A stretch of 22,031 nt of DNA from Prevotella sp. UBA2756 (GTDB taxonomy: Bacteria > Bacteroidota > Bacteroidia > Bacteroidales > Bacteroidaceae), in NCBI GenBank assembly GCA_002353205.1, contig DEJE01000052.1, positions 1-22,031 of the forward strand, written 5' to 3'. The notes below the pieces were generated by a model that had not been told where the DNA came from, did no database searches, and saw nothing but the letters and a program-made list of their open reading frames with translations. A program made the translations under genes and the position numbers. Of the stretch, positions 1 to 6,833 are shown in pieces. Numbering within the stretch: the stretch's first letter is position 1; each line of letters begins with the position of its first letter.

Positions 1-110
1 CTGAATTCATCGAACTCACGTTAGTGTTAGATTTTTGAAGATTCTTGTTTAAGAATTGAGGGTGCTGAGTAATTGCTTCGTATAGGAGTTTTAGGAGCTT
101 TTTTGACAAG
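1..110. other. Non-coding left edge downstream of the GH25 gene
   Basis: This short stretch lies past the stop codon of the minus-strand GH25 gene. I see no reading frame worth calling and no convincing terminator. On the minus strand there is only a weak 5-bp AGCTT/AAGCT stem just after the stop, and no T-run follows it. Confidence 0.4.
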
Positions 111-929
111 CTAATCCTTTGCTCCGATGCACAGCTGCTTGAGGTCGTAGAAGCTTCCGTTGTAGAGGTTGATGTCGACATATCCCTTGATGCCGGGGAG
201 CTTGCCGGCATCGGTGTGCTGCCAGAACTTCCACTCTCCGGCATACTCCACCTTGTCGACGTAGTAGTGGGCTATCCAGTAGGGATAGTCGTCGAAGACG
301 GGTGTGCCGAGGTAGGCCGTCTTGAACTTGTAGTAGGTGTAGATGATGGGCTTCACGTGGTATTTGTCTTCGACGATGTGGAGCCAGGTGAGAATCTCTC
401 GCTGGAACTCCTCGGTGGAGAGGTTCTGCGGCTTGTGCTCCACGTCGAGCACGGGTGGCAGGTCGCCGTCCTGCAGGTGTACTTTCTTGAGGAAGAAGGC
501 GGCCTGGTCGCGTGCGCTCGACTTGTTGCTCCAGAAGTGGTAGGCGCCGCGTATGTAGCCGTAGTCCTTGGCATTGGCGAAGTTGTCGTTGAACTTCGGG
601 TCGAGACGCGTGGAGCCCTCGGTGGCCTTGATCATGATGAATCGCACGGGGCACTTCATGATCATGGCTCCCCGTAGCTCTTCCCAGTCGATGTCGTGCT
701 GATAGTGGCTGATGTCGATGCCGCGGATCTCGTAGCCCTCGGGATACTTGGCGTCGCCGTAGAGAGCTTTCCACCTGAAGCCGAAGGGCCCGACGAAGAA
801 GACGTTGAACACCCACACGTAGAGTCCGATGACGAAGGCTGTCAGTGCCCACCACGCCCATCGGGGATATTTCTTGAACATGCCCGAAGTGTGCTTTTTC
901 TTCTTGGTGGTTTTCTTGGTCTTGTTCAT
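111..929 (-). CDS. GH25-family lysozyme (N-acetylmuramidase), membrane-anchored
   Basis: This 272-residue protein resembles glycoside hydrolase family 25, which cleaves the MurNAc-GlcNAc bond of peptidoglycan. Residues 1-20 are very rich in lysine and are followed by one hydrophobic segment at about 24-46 (WAWWALTAFVIGLYVWVFNV). It is therefore probably a type II inner-membrane protein with the enzyme domain in the periplasm, not a secreted toxin. The GH25 domain covers about 66-265. It starts with the family motif GIDISHYQ (Asp72), and the DxE pair sits in LDVEH (Asp162, Glu164). The late WQ and VDINLYNG (Asp252) elements are also typical. It lies 126 nt downstream of PPi-phosphofructokinase on the same strand, with two hairpins between. 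I found no TAnnTTTG promoter in that gap, so how it is transcribed is unclear. A housekeeping role in wall remodelling is inferred. The family call is secure. Confidence 0.9.
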   Translation of the reverse strand: MNKTKKTTKKKKHTSGMFKKYPRWAWWALTAFVIGLYVWVFNVFFVGPFGFRWKALYGDAKYPEGYEIRGIDISHYQHDIDWEELRGAMIMKCPVRFIMIKATEGSTRLDPKFNDNFANAKDYGYIRGAYHFWSNKSSARDQAAFFLKKVHLQDGDLPPVLDVEHKPQNLSTEEFQREILTWLHIVEDKYHVKPIIYTYYKFKTAYLGTPVFDDYPYWIAHYYVDKVEYAGEWKFWQHTDAGKLPGIKGYVDINLYNGSFYDLKQLCIGAKD

Positions 930-994
930 CAGCCTGTTTTCAGGGTGATACGATATAAATATGTATTCTGCAATCTCTTCGTGGAAGGAAAGAA

Positions 995-1036
995 CGACAG
1001 TAACCCTGCAGCGGGGCTGCTGCGGGGTTACTGTCG
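995..1036. terminator. Large GC-rich hairpin between the pfp-type and GH25 genes
   Basis: Positions 995-1006 (CGACAGTAACCC) pair perfectly with 1025-1036. After one mismatch, 1008-1012 (GCAGC) pair with 1019-1023, leaving a 6-nt loop. On the minus strand it is followed by a pyrimidine-rich tract (TTCTTTCCTTCC), not a clean T-run. It may be a terminator for the phosphofructokinase gene or an RNA-stabilising 3' structure. Confidence 0.6.
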
Positions 1037-1038
1037 GT

Positions 1039-1057
1039 AAAAGAGTCGCCCTCTTTT
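1039..1057 (-). terminator. Small hairpin overlapping the stop codon of PPi-phosphofructokinase
   Basis: AAAAGAG at 1039-1045 pairs with CTCTTTT at 1051-1057 around a 5-nt loop. Read on the minus strand, the stem begins inside the TAA stop codon of the phosphofructokinase gene and ends in TTTT. It resembles a minimal intrinsic terminator placed right at the stop, directly before the larger hairpin at 995-1036. Confidence 0.5.
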
Positions 1058-2693
1058 ATTTCTGCTGCTCCAGTGCAAGGGTCTTGGTGGGCTGGTCGCA
1101 CACCTCAGAGGGTCCCCAGTACTGGATGGGGCCGGGATAGACGTAGGCCGTCTCCTTTGCCCAGCGCTCGCGCTGTGCGGCAAAGGTCTTGAAGGGTGCG
1201 CCGTCGAGGTCGACAAGGGCTTTCCTAATGACGGGCTTCATCTCGCCGTTGCGGCGCTCCATGTTCATCATCATCGTGATGGGCACGCCGCCGGCTATCC
1301 ACTCGCTGGCAGGGGCCGTGGTGTTCTTCACGATGGCCATGTAGCCCGTCTTGCCGTTAGCAATGAGCTGTGCGGCGCTGGTGCCGAGGGCATAGCAGTA
1401 GTCGGCGTCGAAGTTGGAGGGTGCTGCGCAGCGTCCCTCGTAGCCGAAGAAGTGGTGCTGTGTGGCGAACTTGCCGTTGTACTTGCCTTCCTTCTTCCAT
1501 TTCTCTATCTTGACGGCGACCATGGTCGAGAGGAGCTTCTCGGTCTCGATGAGCGATACCTGGACGTTGCCGTGGGGGTCGCGGTCGAGAGCGAGCTGGC
1601 GTGCGACGTTGGTGGGAAGGGAGTTGAAGACGGCGAGGTTCTCGTCGCTGAGGTGGCTCTTGGCGAAGTCGATTTGCTCGGAGCGTCCGAGATTCTGTGC
1701 CTCGGGCATGGCGAGCACGTCGTTGAGCTGTGCGATGAGTTTCTTGATGGCGGGGATGAACTCGATGACGCCCTCGGGTATGATGACGGTTCCGAAATAC
1801 TTACCCTCGGCGGCACGGGCGGCGACGGCTTCGGCGATGTACTCCACGATGTCGTCGAGGCTGAGTTCCTTGGCCTCCACCTCCTCGGAGATGAGGCAGA
1901 TGTTGGGCTGGCACTGGAGTGCGCACTCGAGAGCGATGTGCGATGCTGAGCGTCCCATCACCTTGATGAAGTGCCAGTACTTGCGGGCAGAGTTGCAGTC
2001 GCGCTCGATGTTGCCGATGAGCTCGGCATAGGTCTTGCAGGCGGTGTCGAAGCCGAAGGATGTCTCTATCTGGTCGTTCTTCAGGTCACCGTCGATGGTC
2101 TTCGGGCAGCCGATGACCTGCACGCCGTAGTTCTTGGCAGCGTAGTACTCGGCGAGCACGCAGGCGTTGGTGTTGGAGTCGTCGCCGCCGATGATGACGA
2201 CTGCCTTGATGTCGAGCTCGCGGATGATCTGGAGGCCTTTCTCGAACTGCTCGATTTTCTCCAGCTTCGTACGTCCGGAGCCTATCATGTCGAAGCCGCC
2301 GGTGTTGCGGTAGTCGTTGATGATGTCGTCGGTGAGCTCCATGTAGTGATGGTCTACCAGTCCGCCGGGGCCGAGGATGAAGCCGTAGACGCGGTTCTCG
2401 GGGTTGAGCTTCTTGATTTGGTCGTAGAGGCCGGTGATGACGTTGTGCCCGCCGGGAGCTTGTCCGCCGCTGAGGATGATTCCCACGTTCAGACGTACGT
2501 CCTTGGCGGCGTCGGTGGCTTCAAACTCGATGAGTGGCATACCGTAGGTGTTGGGGAACAGGGCCTTGATCTCTTCCTGATTGTCGACGCTCTGCGTGGG
2601 AGCGCCTTCTTTTACCTTGACCGGACCCTGAAGAGCCTTTGGCAACTTCGGCTCGTAGGCAGCGCGAGCCAGCTGTAATGCACTTTTTTCCAT
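1056..2693 (-). CDS. pfp: Pyrophosphate--fructose-6-phosphate 1-phosphotransferase (PPi-PFK)
   Basis: This enzyme reversibly phosphorylates fructose 6-phosphate to fructose 1,6-bisphosphate using pyrophosphate, as the cytosolic glycolysis/gluconeogenesis step. The 545-residue length fits the long PPi-PFK group. Visible motifs are GGQAPGGHN at 76-84 (phosphate-donor loop), GGDDSNTNA at 169-177, PKTIDGDLKN at 197-206 (catalytic Asp) and MGRSASHIALE at 246-256 (sugar-phosphate binding). The second Asp of GGDD and the Lys of PKTIDGD are the known markers of pyrophosphate rather than ATP use. The ATG at 2693 opens a conserved-looking N-terminus about 47 nt after a promoter-like site, and no Shine-Dalgarno sequence is seen. 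It is divergent from the gene at 2893 and upstream of the GH25 gene. Codons are rich in third-position G and C, as in the receptor gene at the right end, which may reflect high expression. Confidence 0.96.
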   Translation of the reverse strand: MEKSALQLARAAYEPKLPKALQGPVKVKEGAPTQSVDNQEEIKALFPNTYGMPLIEFEATDAAKDVRLNVGIILSGGQAPGGHNVITGLYDQIKKLNPENRVYGFILGPGGLVDHHYMELTDDIINDYRNTGGFDMIGSGRTKLEKIEQFEKGLQIIRELDIKAVVIIGGDDSNTNACVLAEYYAAKNYGVQVIGCPKTIDGDLKNDQIETSFGFDTACKTYAELIGNIERDCNSARKYWHFIKVMGRSASHIALECALQCQPNICLISEEVEAKELSLDDIVEYIAEAVAARAAEGKYFGTVIIPEGVIEFIPAIKKLIAQLNDVLAMPEAQNLGRSEQIDFAKSHLSDENLAVFNSLPTNVARQLALDRDPHGNVQVSLIETEKLLSTMVAVKIEKWKKEGKYNGKFATQHHFFGYEGRCAAPSNFDADYCYALGTSAAQLIANGKTGYMAIVKNTTAPASEWIAGGVPITMMMNMERRNGEMKPVIRKALVDLDGAPFKTFAAQRERWAKETAYVYPGPIQYWGPSEVCDQPTKTLALEQQK

Positions 2694-2739
2694 AAATCTT
2701 TTTCCTTAAATATATTAGTGTATGATTACTTTTGAAATG

Positions 2740-2771
2740 CAAAAATACGTCTTTTCTGCGAATTTTGGAAA
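2740..2771 (-). promoter_or_regulatory. Putative promoter for PPi-phosphofructokinase
   Basis: On the minus strand, TATTTTTG (2747 to 2740) matches the Bacteroidetes -7 consensus TAnnTTTG. Exactly 20 nt upstream is TTTC (2771 to 2768), one base off the -33 consensus TTTG. The leader to the ATG at 2693 would be roughly 40 nt. Confidence 0.55.
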
Positions 2772-2815
2772 GAAAAAATACTAAAATGCTCCATTTTCAT
2801 TTATTTTTTCATTTA

Positions 2816-2850
2816 TTTGCACTGACATTGGCAAAAAATTACTATATTTG
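2816..2850 (+). promoter_or_regulatory. Putative promoter for the 2893-8792 gene run
   Basis: TATATTTG at 2843-2850 matches the Bacteroidetes -7 consensus. TTTG at 2816-2819 is a possible -33 element, but the 23-nt spacer is longer than the usual 19-21. The site faces away from the phosphofructokinase promoter, so the 2694-2892 gap is a divergent promoter region. Confidence 0.5.
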
Positions 2851-2892
2851 CAATATCGAAATAACAATCCACTCATAAAAAACAGATGCACC

Positions 2893-3165
2893 ATGTCGAA
2901 TAAAAGAGATTTAAAGCGCACAATCAACTACATCTGTAGTGACTTGTTTGCCGAGTGTGTAGCAGCTTCGCTCTACAGCGGCAAGCCCAATGTTGACAAT
3001 GTTGATGCCATCCTGGCATCGATACTCCATATCCAGAACGATTATGTAAGACGTATCTCGCACCCTGAGCCCGGCATGAAGCCCCGCGTCTATTTCAAGG
3101 AGCTCACAGACAGCTTCAATGAGCACGTAAGTGAGGTCGTCGACCAGATCAGTAACCTGGACTGA
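2893..3165 (+). CDS. Small conserved-looking protein of unknown function
   Basis: I do not recognise a family for this 90-residue protein. The ATG at 2893 gives MSNKRDLKRTINYICSDLF as the start. A longer frame back to 2848 would begin with TTG inside the promoter box, so it is rejected. The product looks soluble and mostly helical, with a basic start, a central LHIQNDYVRRISH segment and an acidic end (HVSEVVDQISNLD). No signal peptide or membrane segment is visible. It is the first gene of a close-packed plus-strand run, ending 13 nt before the acyltransferase start. Position, codon use and a plausible promoter support a real gene. The role is unknown. Confidence 0.75.
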   Translation: MSNKRDLKRTINYICSDLFAECVAASLYSGKPNVDNVDAILASILHIQNDYVRRISHPEPGMKPRVYFKELTDSFNEHVSEVVDQISNLD

Positions 3166-3178
3166 AGCAGACGATGCT

Positions 3179-3733
3179 ATGAGAAAGTTCTGTCGTTGGC
3201 TGCTCTATCGTCGGCTGGGATGGAAGAAAGACGTCACCGTCGCTCATCCCGACAAATACATTATCTGCCTGGCACCGCACACCAGTAACTGGGACTTCTT
3301 GCTGGGACAGCTCTACATGCGCGCCGAGGGCTTCAGCATCAATTTTCTGATGAAGAAGGAATGGTTCTGGGGGCCGCTGGGAATGATGTTCAGGAAGATG
3401 GGAGGCATTCCCGTGTGGAGGTCTAAAAAGACAAGTCTTACCGACAGCCTCGCCCAGACGGCAAGAAAGGAAAAGACGTTTCACCTGTGTATCACTCCTG
3501 AAGGAACGCGCTCGCTGAACCCGGACTGGAAGAAAGGATTCTATTTTATTGCCTTGAAAGCAGATATCCCCATCCTGCTCTATGGTATCGACTATGAAAA
3601 ACGGTTGATTCAATGCACTCGCTCGCTGACACCTTCGGGCGATGTCGAAGCCGACATGAAAGAAATCAAGTCGTACTACAAAGGGTTCAAGGGAAAAAAG
3701 CCCGAGTTGTTCACTACGGGTGAATGCGACTGA
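3179..3733 (+). CDS. PlsC-like acyltransferase (lysophospholipid/acylglycerol-phosphate type)
   Basis: This 184-residue protein carries the hallmarks of the PlsC/LPLAT superfamily, which moves acyl chains from acyl-CoA or acyl-ACP to lysophospholipids or related acceptors. HTSNWD at 34-39 is the HX4D catalytic motif (His34, Asp39) and PEGTRS at 107-112 is the acceptor-phosphate motif. Between them, FLMKKEWFWGPLG and GGIPVWR correspond to the middle blocks. It is shorter than classical PlsC (about 240) and lacks an obvious N-terminal membrane helix, so its exact acceptor is uncertain. The ATG at 3179 is chosen because the family homology begins just after it. Extension back to 3131 would overlap the upstream gene. 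Its stop codon lies 5 nt before the preferred start of the next gene, which suggests translational coupling. Confidence 0.85.
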   Translation: MRKFCRWLLYRRLGWKKDVTVAHPDKYIICLAPHTSNWDFLLGQLYMRAEGFSINFLMKKEWFWGPLGMMFRKMGGIPVWRSKKTSLTDSLAQTARKEKTFHLCITPEGTRSLNPDWKKGFYFIALKADIPILLYGIDYEKRLIQCTRSLTPSGDVEADMKEIKSYYKGFKGKKPELFTTGECD

Positions 3734-3738
3734 CAAAG

Positions 3739-6450
3739 ATGAAGAACATTACAAGAGTTTATCCGCTCCTCTTCTCGTGCCTGCTCCTTGCGGCCTGCGG
3801 AACACGAAGAGTGCACATCGATAACGGACAGCCACAAGAGAAGGGAACGATAGCTCCCGTGACCGTCACTACGGACAATGACCAGGAGACACATGTCAAA
3901 CAGGAAGCAAAGAAGAGCAAAGGGGAACGCAAGCCTTGGCTCTGGGGCGACGTTGAATATGAAGGCATTCCATGGGTGACCAACCTCTCCAAGGCCCATG
4001 AGGTGACACAGGGGCTGCAAAACAGGCACTTGTCGGTGACGCCCAGCCACGGACGCTACTATGACCAGCAAAAAGAGACGTGGAAATGGCAACGCCCGTT
4101 CCTCTTCGGAACCACGGAAGACCTTTTTACGCAGACAATCGTCATTCCCTTCCTCATCCCCATGCTCGAGAATGCCGGTGCCAACGTTTTCGTTGCCCGC
4201 GAACGCGACTGGCAGCGCAACGAAGTGATTGTAGACAACGACGACACGGCCGCACCCAGCTATGAGGAAATAGGCTCGTCGTACAGATGGAAAGATGCCG
4301 GCGAGAAGGGCTTCTCTTGGAAACAAGACATCTACCGCGACGGCGACAACCCCTTCCTGGCAGGAACGACGCGCATGGCCAGAGCTTCAAAGTCGGCAAA
4401 CAGCGAGATTCTGTACCAGCCAGACTTTCCTGAGAGCGGACAATATGCAGTCTACGTGAGCTATCCCACCCTCGAGAACAGCATTCCCGATGCCAAATAC
4501 ACCGTTTATCACCAAGGGCAGAAGACCGTGTTTCGCGTGAACCAGCAAATGGGAGGAAGCACGTGGGTATATCTGGGCACTTTCAATTTCGACAAGGGCT
4601 GCAATCAGTTCAACCGCGTGGTGCTGACGAACGAAAGCGAGAGCAAGGGCTACGTGACAGCCGATGCCGTAAGGTTCGGAGGAGGCATGGGCAATGTGGA
4701 GCGCGGCGGCTCGGTGAGCGGAATGCCCCGCTGCCTGGAAGGTTCGCGCTATTTCGCGCTGTGGTCGGGTGCTCCCTATAGTGTATATAGTTACCGAAAC
4801 GGAACCGACGACTATCGCGACGACATCTATTCGCGGCCGTTCATGACCAACTGGCTGGCAGGTGGCTCCTGCTACCTGCCCGACAGCATCGGCAAAGGTG
4901 TTCCCATAGAATTGTCGCTGGCCGTTCATAGCGATGCCGGATACCATAAGGATTACAAGTCGGTGTACGGAACACTGTCGATATGTACTACCGACCGCAA
5001 CGACGGCATGTACGACGGCGGCATATCGAGGACGGCTTCGTCGGTCTTTGCCCGTGCGCTGCTCGACGGCTTGCAGAAAGACCTCGACCACAAGTACGGG
5101 CAGTGGGTGATCAGAAAGATGGTGGACAAGAACTACGCCGAATCGCGCGCCCCCGAGGTGCCTTCTGCCATCCTCGAAACACTTTCGCACCAGAGCTTCC
5201 CTGACATGCGATATGCGCAAGATCCAAAATTCCGTTTCTGGATGGCAAGAAGCATCTACAAGACCATCCTGAAGTTCGTTTCCGAAGCCCACGGGAAGAG
5301 CTATACCGTGGCTCCCCTACCACCCCAGAACATCCGTTCGGAATTCACCACGAACAACGAATTGTGCATCAAATGGGATGCACAGCACGATGCTCTTGAG
5401 AAGTCGGCCAAGCCACACTCGTATGTCGTCTACACGAAAATGGGCGTCGGAGGCTTCGATAACGGCACGCTTGTCAAGGGAAATCAGTACAAACTGATTC
5501 TACAGCCGGGCATCGTATACAGCTTCAAGGTAACAGCCGTCAACAAAGGCGGTGAGAGCTTCCCTACGGAAGTCGTTTCCGCACTCCACAACACGGGTGC
5601 CTCACGATCGATTATGGTTGTCAACGGTTTCCACCGGCTGTCGGCTCCTGCTGTCTTTGAGACCGCTACAGAGCAAGGTTTCGATTTCGACACCGACCCC
5701 GGCGTGGGGTTCGGAAAGACAGCAGGATGGAGTGGTCGGCAGACATGCTTCGACAAGAAGAAAATAGGAATCGAAGGCCCTGGAGGGCTGGGCTTCGGCT
5801 GCGACGAATGGCAAGGGAAATTCATTGCAGGAAACGATTTCAACTATGCTTATACGCACGTGGAAGCCATGAAGAGCATGATAGGCTACAACATTTCCAG
5901 CTGTTGCTCGGGTGCCGTTGATGCGGGGAAGGTGGACCTGATGAAGTATCACATGGTTGATTATATTCTTGGCATGGAGAAAAACGACGGCAATCGCTTC
6001 GAACAATACAAGACGTTCACTGCTGAGACGCAAAACATCCTGACCAAATATACGCACAGCGGAGGAGCATTGCTGGTCAGCGGCGCGTATGTGGGCAGTG
6101 ATGCCTGCTCACAGAAAGACTCCCTGTTCCTCAATGATGTGCTGAAGGTCGTTCCTGCAGGGTCCATCCGCAATCCCAAGAGCAACACCATCAACGGAAT
6201 GGGTACGACATTTGAATTTTTCAACACACTGAACGAGGAACACTACGGAGCTACCTCGGTCGACATCCTGGCTCCTGTAGGCAATGCTTACTCTGCATTG
6301 GCCTACGATACGGGCAACTCTGCAGGCGTAGCCTACAATGGTAACGACTATCATTCGTTCGTCCTGGGCTTTCCTTTTGAATGTATCACGTCGTTCAGAA
6401 AGCGTGCTGCCATCATGAAAGGTATCGTCAGGTTCCTGATGAATGATTAA
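3739..6450 (+). CDS. Large lipoprotein: divergent amidase with inserted golvesin-like domain, FN3 and C-terminal domain
   Basis: This 903-residue lipoprotein is of the type often annotated as xanthan lyase or golvesin C-terminal-like protein in Bacteroidetes. From ATG 3739 the signal peptide runs MKNITRVYPLLFSCLLLAAC, with lipobox LAAC (Cys20). An ATG at 3724, overlapping the previous stop, is possible but lengthens the n-region. An amidase_3-like fold seems split. SHG (His104), RERD near 164-167, AVHSDAGY (His387) and AILETLSH (Glu480) resemble the zinc ligands and catalytic Glu of N-acetylmuramoyl-L-alanine amidases. Between the first and second His lies a beta-rich golvesin C-like module (about 198-317, ending YVTADAVRFGGG). 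An FN3-like domain follows (about 526-617), then a C-terminal region (623-903) that may have an amidotransferase-like fold (GGALLVSGAYVGSD). Peptidoglycan or glycan hydrolysis at the envelope is inferred, and activity is unproven. Confidence 0.8.
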   Translation: MKNITRVYPLLFSCLLLAACGTRRVHIDNGQPQEKGTIAPVTVTTDNDQETHVKQEAKKSKGERKPWLWGDVEYEGIPWVTNLSKAHEVTQGLQNRHLSVTPSHGRYYDQQKETWKWQRPFLFGTTEDLFTQTIVIPFLIPMLENAGANVFVARERDWQRNEVIVDNDDTAAPSYEEIGSSYRWKDAGEKGFSWKQDIYRDGDNPFLAGTTRMARASKSANSEILYQPDFPESGQYAVYVSYPTLENSIPDAKYTVYHQGQKTVFRVNQQMGGSTWVYLGTFNFDKGCNQFNRVVLTNESESKGYVTADAVRFGGGMGNVERGGSVSGMPRCLEGSRYFALWSGAPYSVYSYRNGTDDYRDDIYSRPFMTNWLAGGSCYLPDSIGKGVPIELSLAVHSDAGYHKDYKSVYGTLSICTTDRNDGMYDGGISRTASSVFARALLDGLQKDLDHKYGQWVIRKMVDKNYAESRAPEVPSAILETLSHQSFPDMRYAQDPKFRFWMARSIYKTILKFVSEAHGKSYTVAPLPPQNIRSEFTTNNELCIKWDAQHDALEKSAKPHSYVVYTKMGVGGFDNGTLVKGNQYKLILQPGIVYSFKVTAVNKGGESFPTEVVSALHNTGASRSIMVVNGFHRLSAPAVFETATEQGFDFDTDPGVGFGKTAGWSGRQTCFDKKKIGIEGPGGLGFGCDEWQGKFIAGNDFNYAYTHVEAMKSMIGYNISSCCSGAVDAGKVDLMKYHMVDYILGMEKNDGNRFEQYKTFTAETQNILTKYTHSGGALLVSGAYVGSDACSQKDSLFLNDVLKVVPAGSIRNPKSNTINGMGTTFEFFNTLNEEHYGATSVDILAPVGNAYSALAYDTGNSAGVAYNGNDYHSFVLGFPFECITSFRKRAAIMKGIVRFLMND

Positions 6451-6506
6451 ACGCACTTTGCCATTTTCAATGAACAATCGACAACAAGTAATAAAATTAC
6501 CGCAAT

Positions 6507-6833
6507 ATGATGTACACAATTAAGGCAAACACATCAGGCACTCGCACGATAGAAGTCAGCGACAGTCATCTGGAAACAATCAGAGACTATGCGTTGCTGA
6601 AAGACCTGATCGACAGTAATGGCATCATTGACGAAAGTGTCGTTGACAAACTCCGTCTGAATTGCCGTTCAATCCTTGAAATGCAGCCCAATGTTGACAA
6701 ACGTCTGATGGACATCTGCCTCGACGTGGTTTACAATACGAACATGAAAGCTGTCGGATTGCAGAATCTCCTGGCCCTTTTTATAGAATGGTTCAAGGAT
6801 CATAACGGGGAAAGTAAGCAGGAAGAGGTGTAA
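6507..6833 (+). CDS. Small protein of unknown function preceding YgiQ
   Basis: I recognise no family for this 108-residue, probably all-helical protein. Two adjacent ATGs (6507 and 6510) open it. It has no signal peptide or membrane helix, contains few cysteines, and ends in a charged tail (DHNGESKQEEV). Its TAA stop is followed with no gap by the ATG of the YgiQ gene, so the two are very likely translated from one mRNA. It lies 56 nt after the amidase-like lipoprotein gene, and I see no promoter in that gap. The segment VDKLRLNCRSILEMQPNVD looks amphipathic. The context does not fix a function. Confidence 0.75.
   Translation: MMYTIKANTSGTRTIEVSDSHLETIRDYALLKDLIDSNGIIDESVVDKLRLNCRSILEMQPNVDKRLMDICLDVVYNTNMKAVGLQNLLALFIEWFKDHNGESKQEEV

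Noticed and set aside
111..929. GH25 lysozyme as a phage endolysin or toxin
   Set aside because: No phage genes surround it, and the Lys-rich N-terminus with one membrane helix fits a cellular envelope enzyme.
1971..2678. Long plus-strand frames opposite pfp, and similar long frames opposite the receptor gene (for example 19735-20607)
   Set aside because: They are antisense shadows caused by GC-rich third positions. Their valine-rich products match no known protein, while the opposite strands encode clear families.
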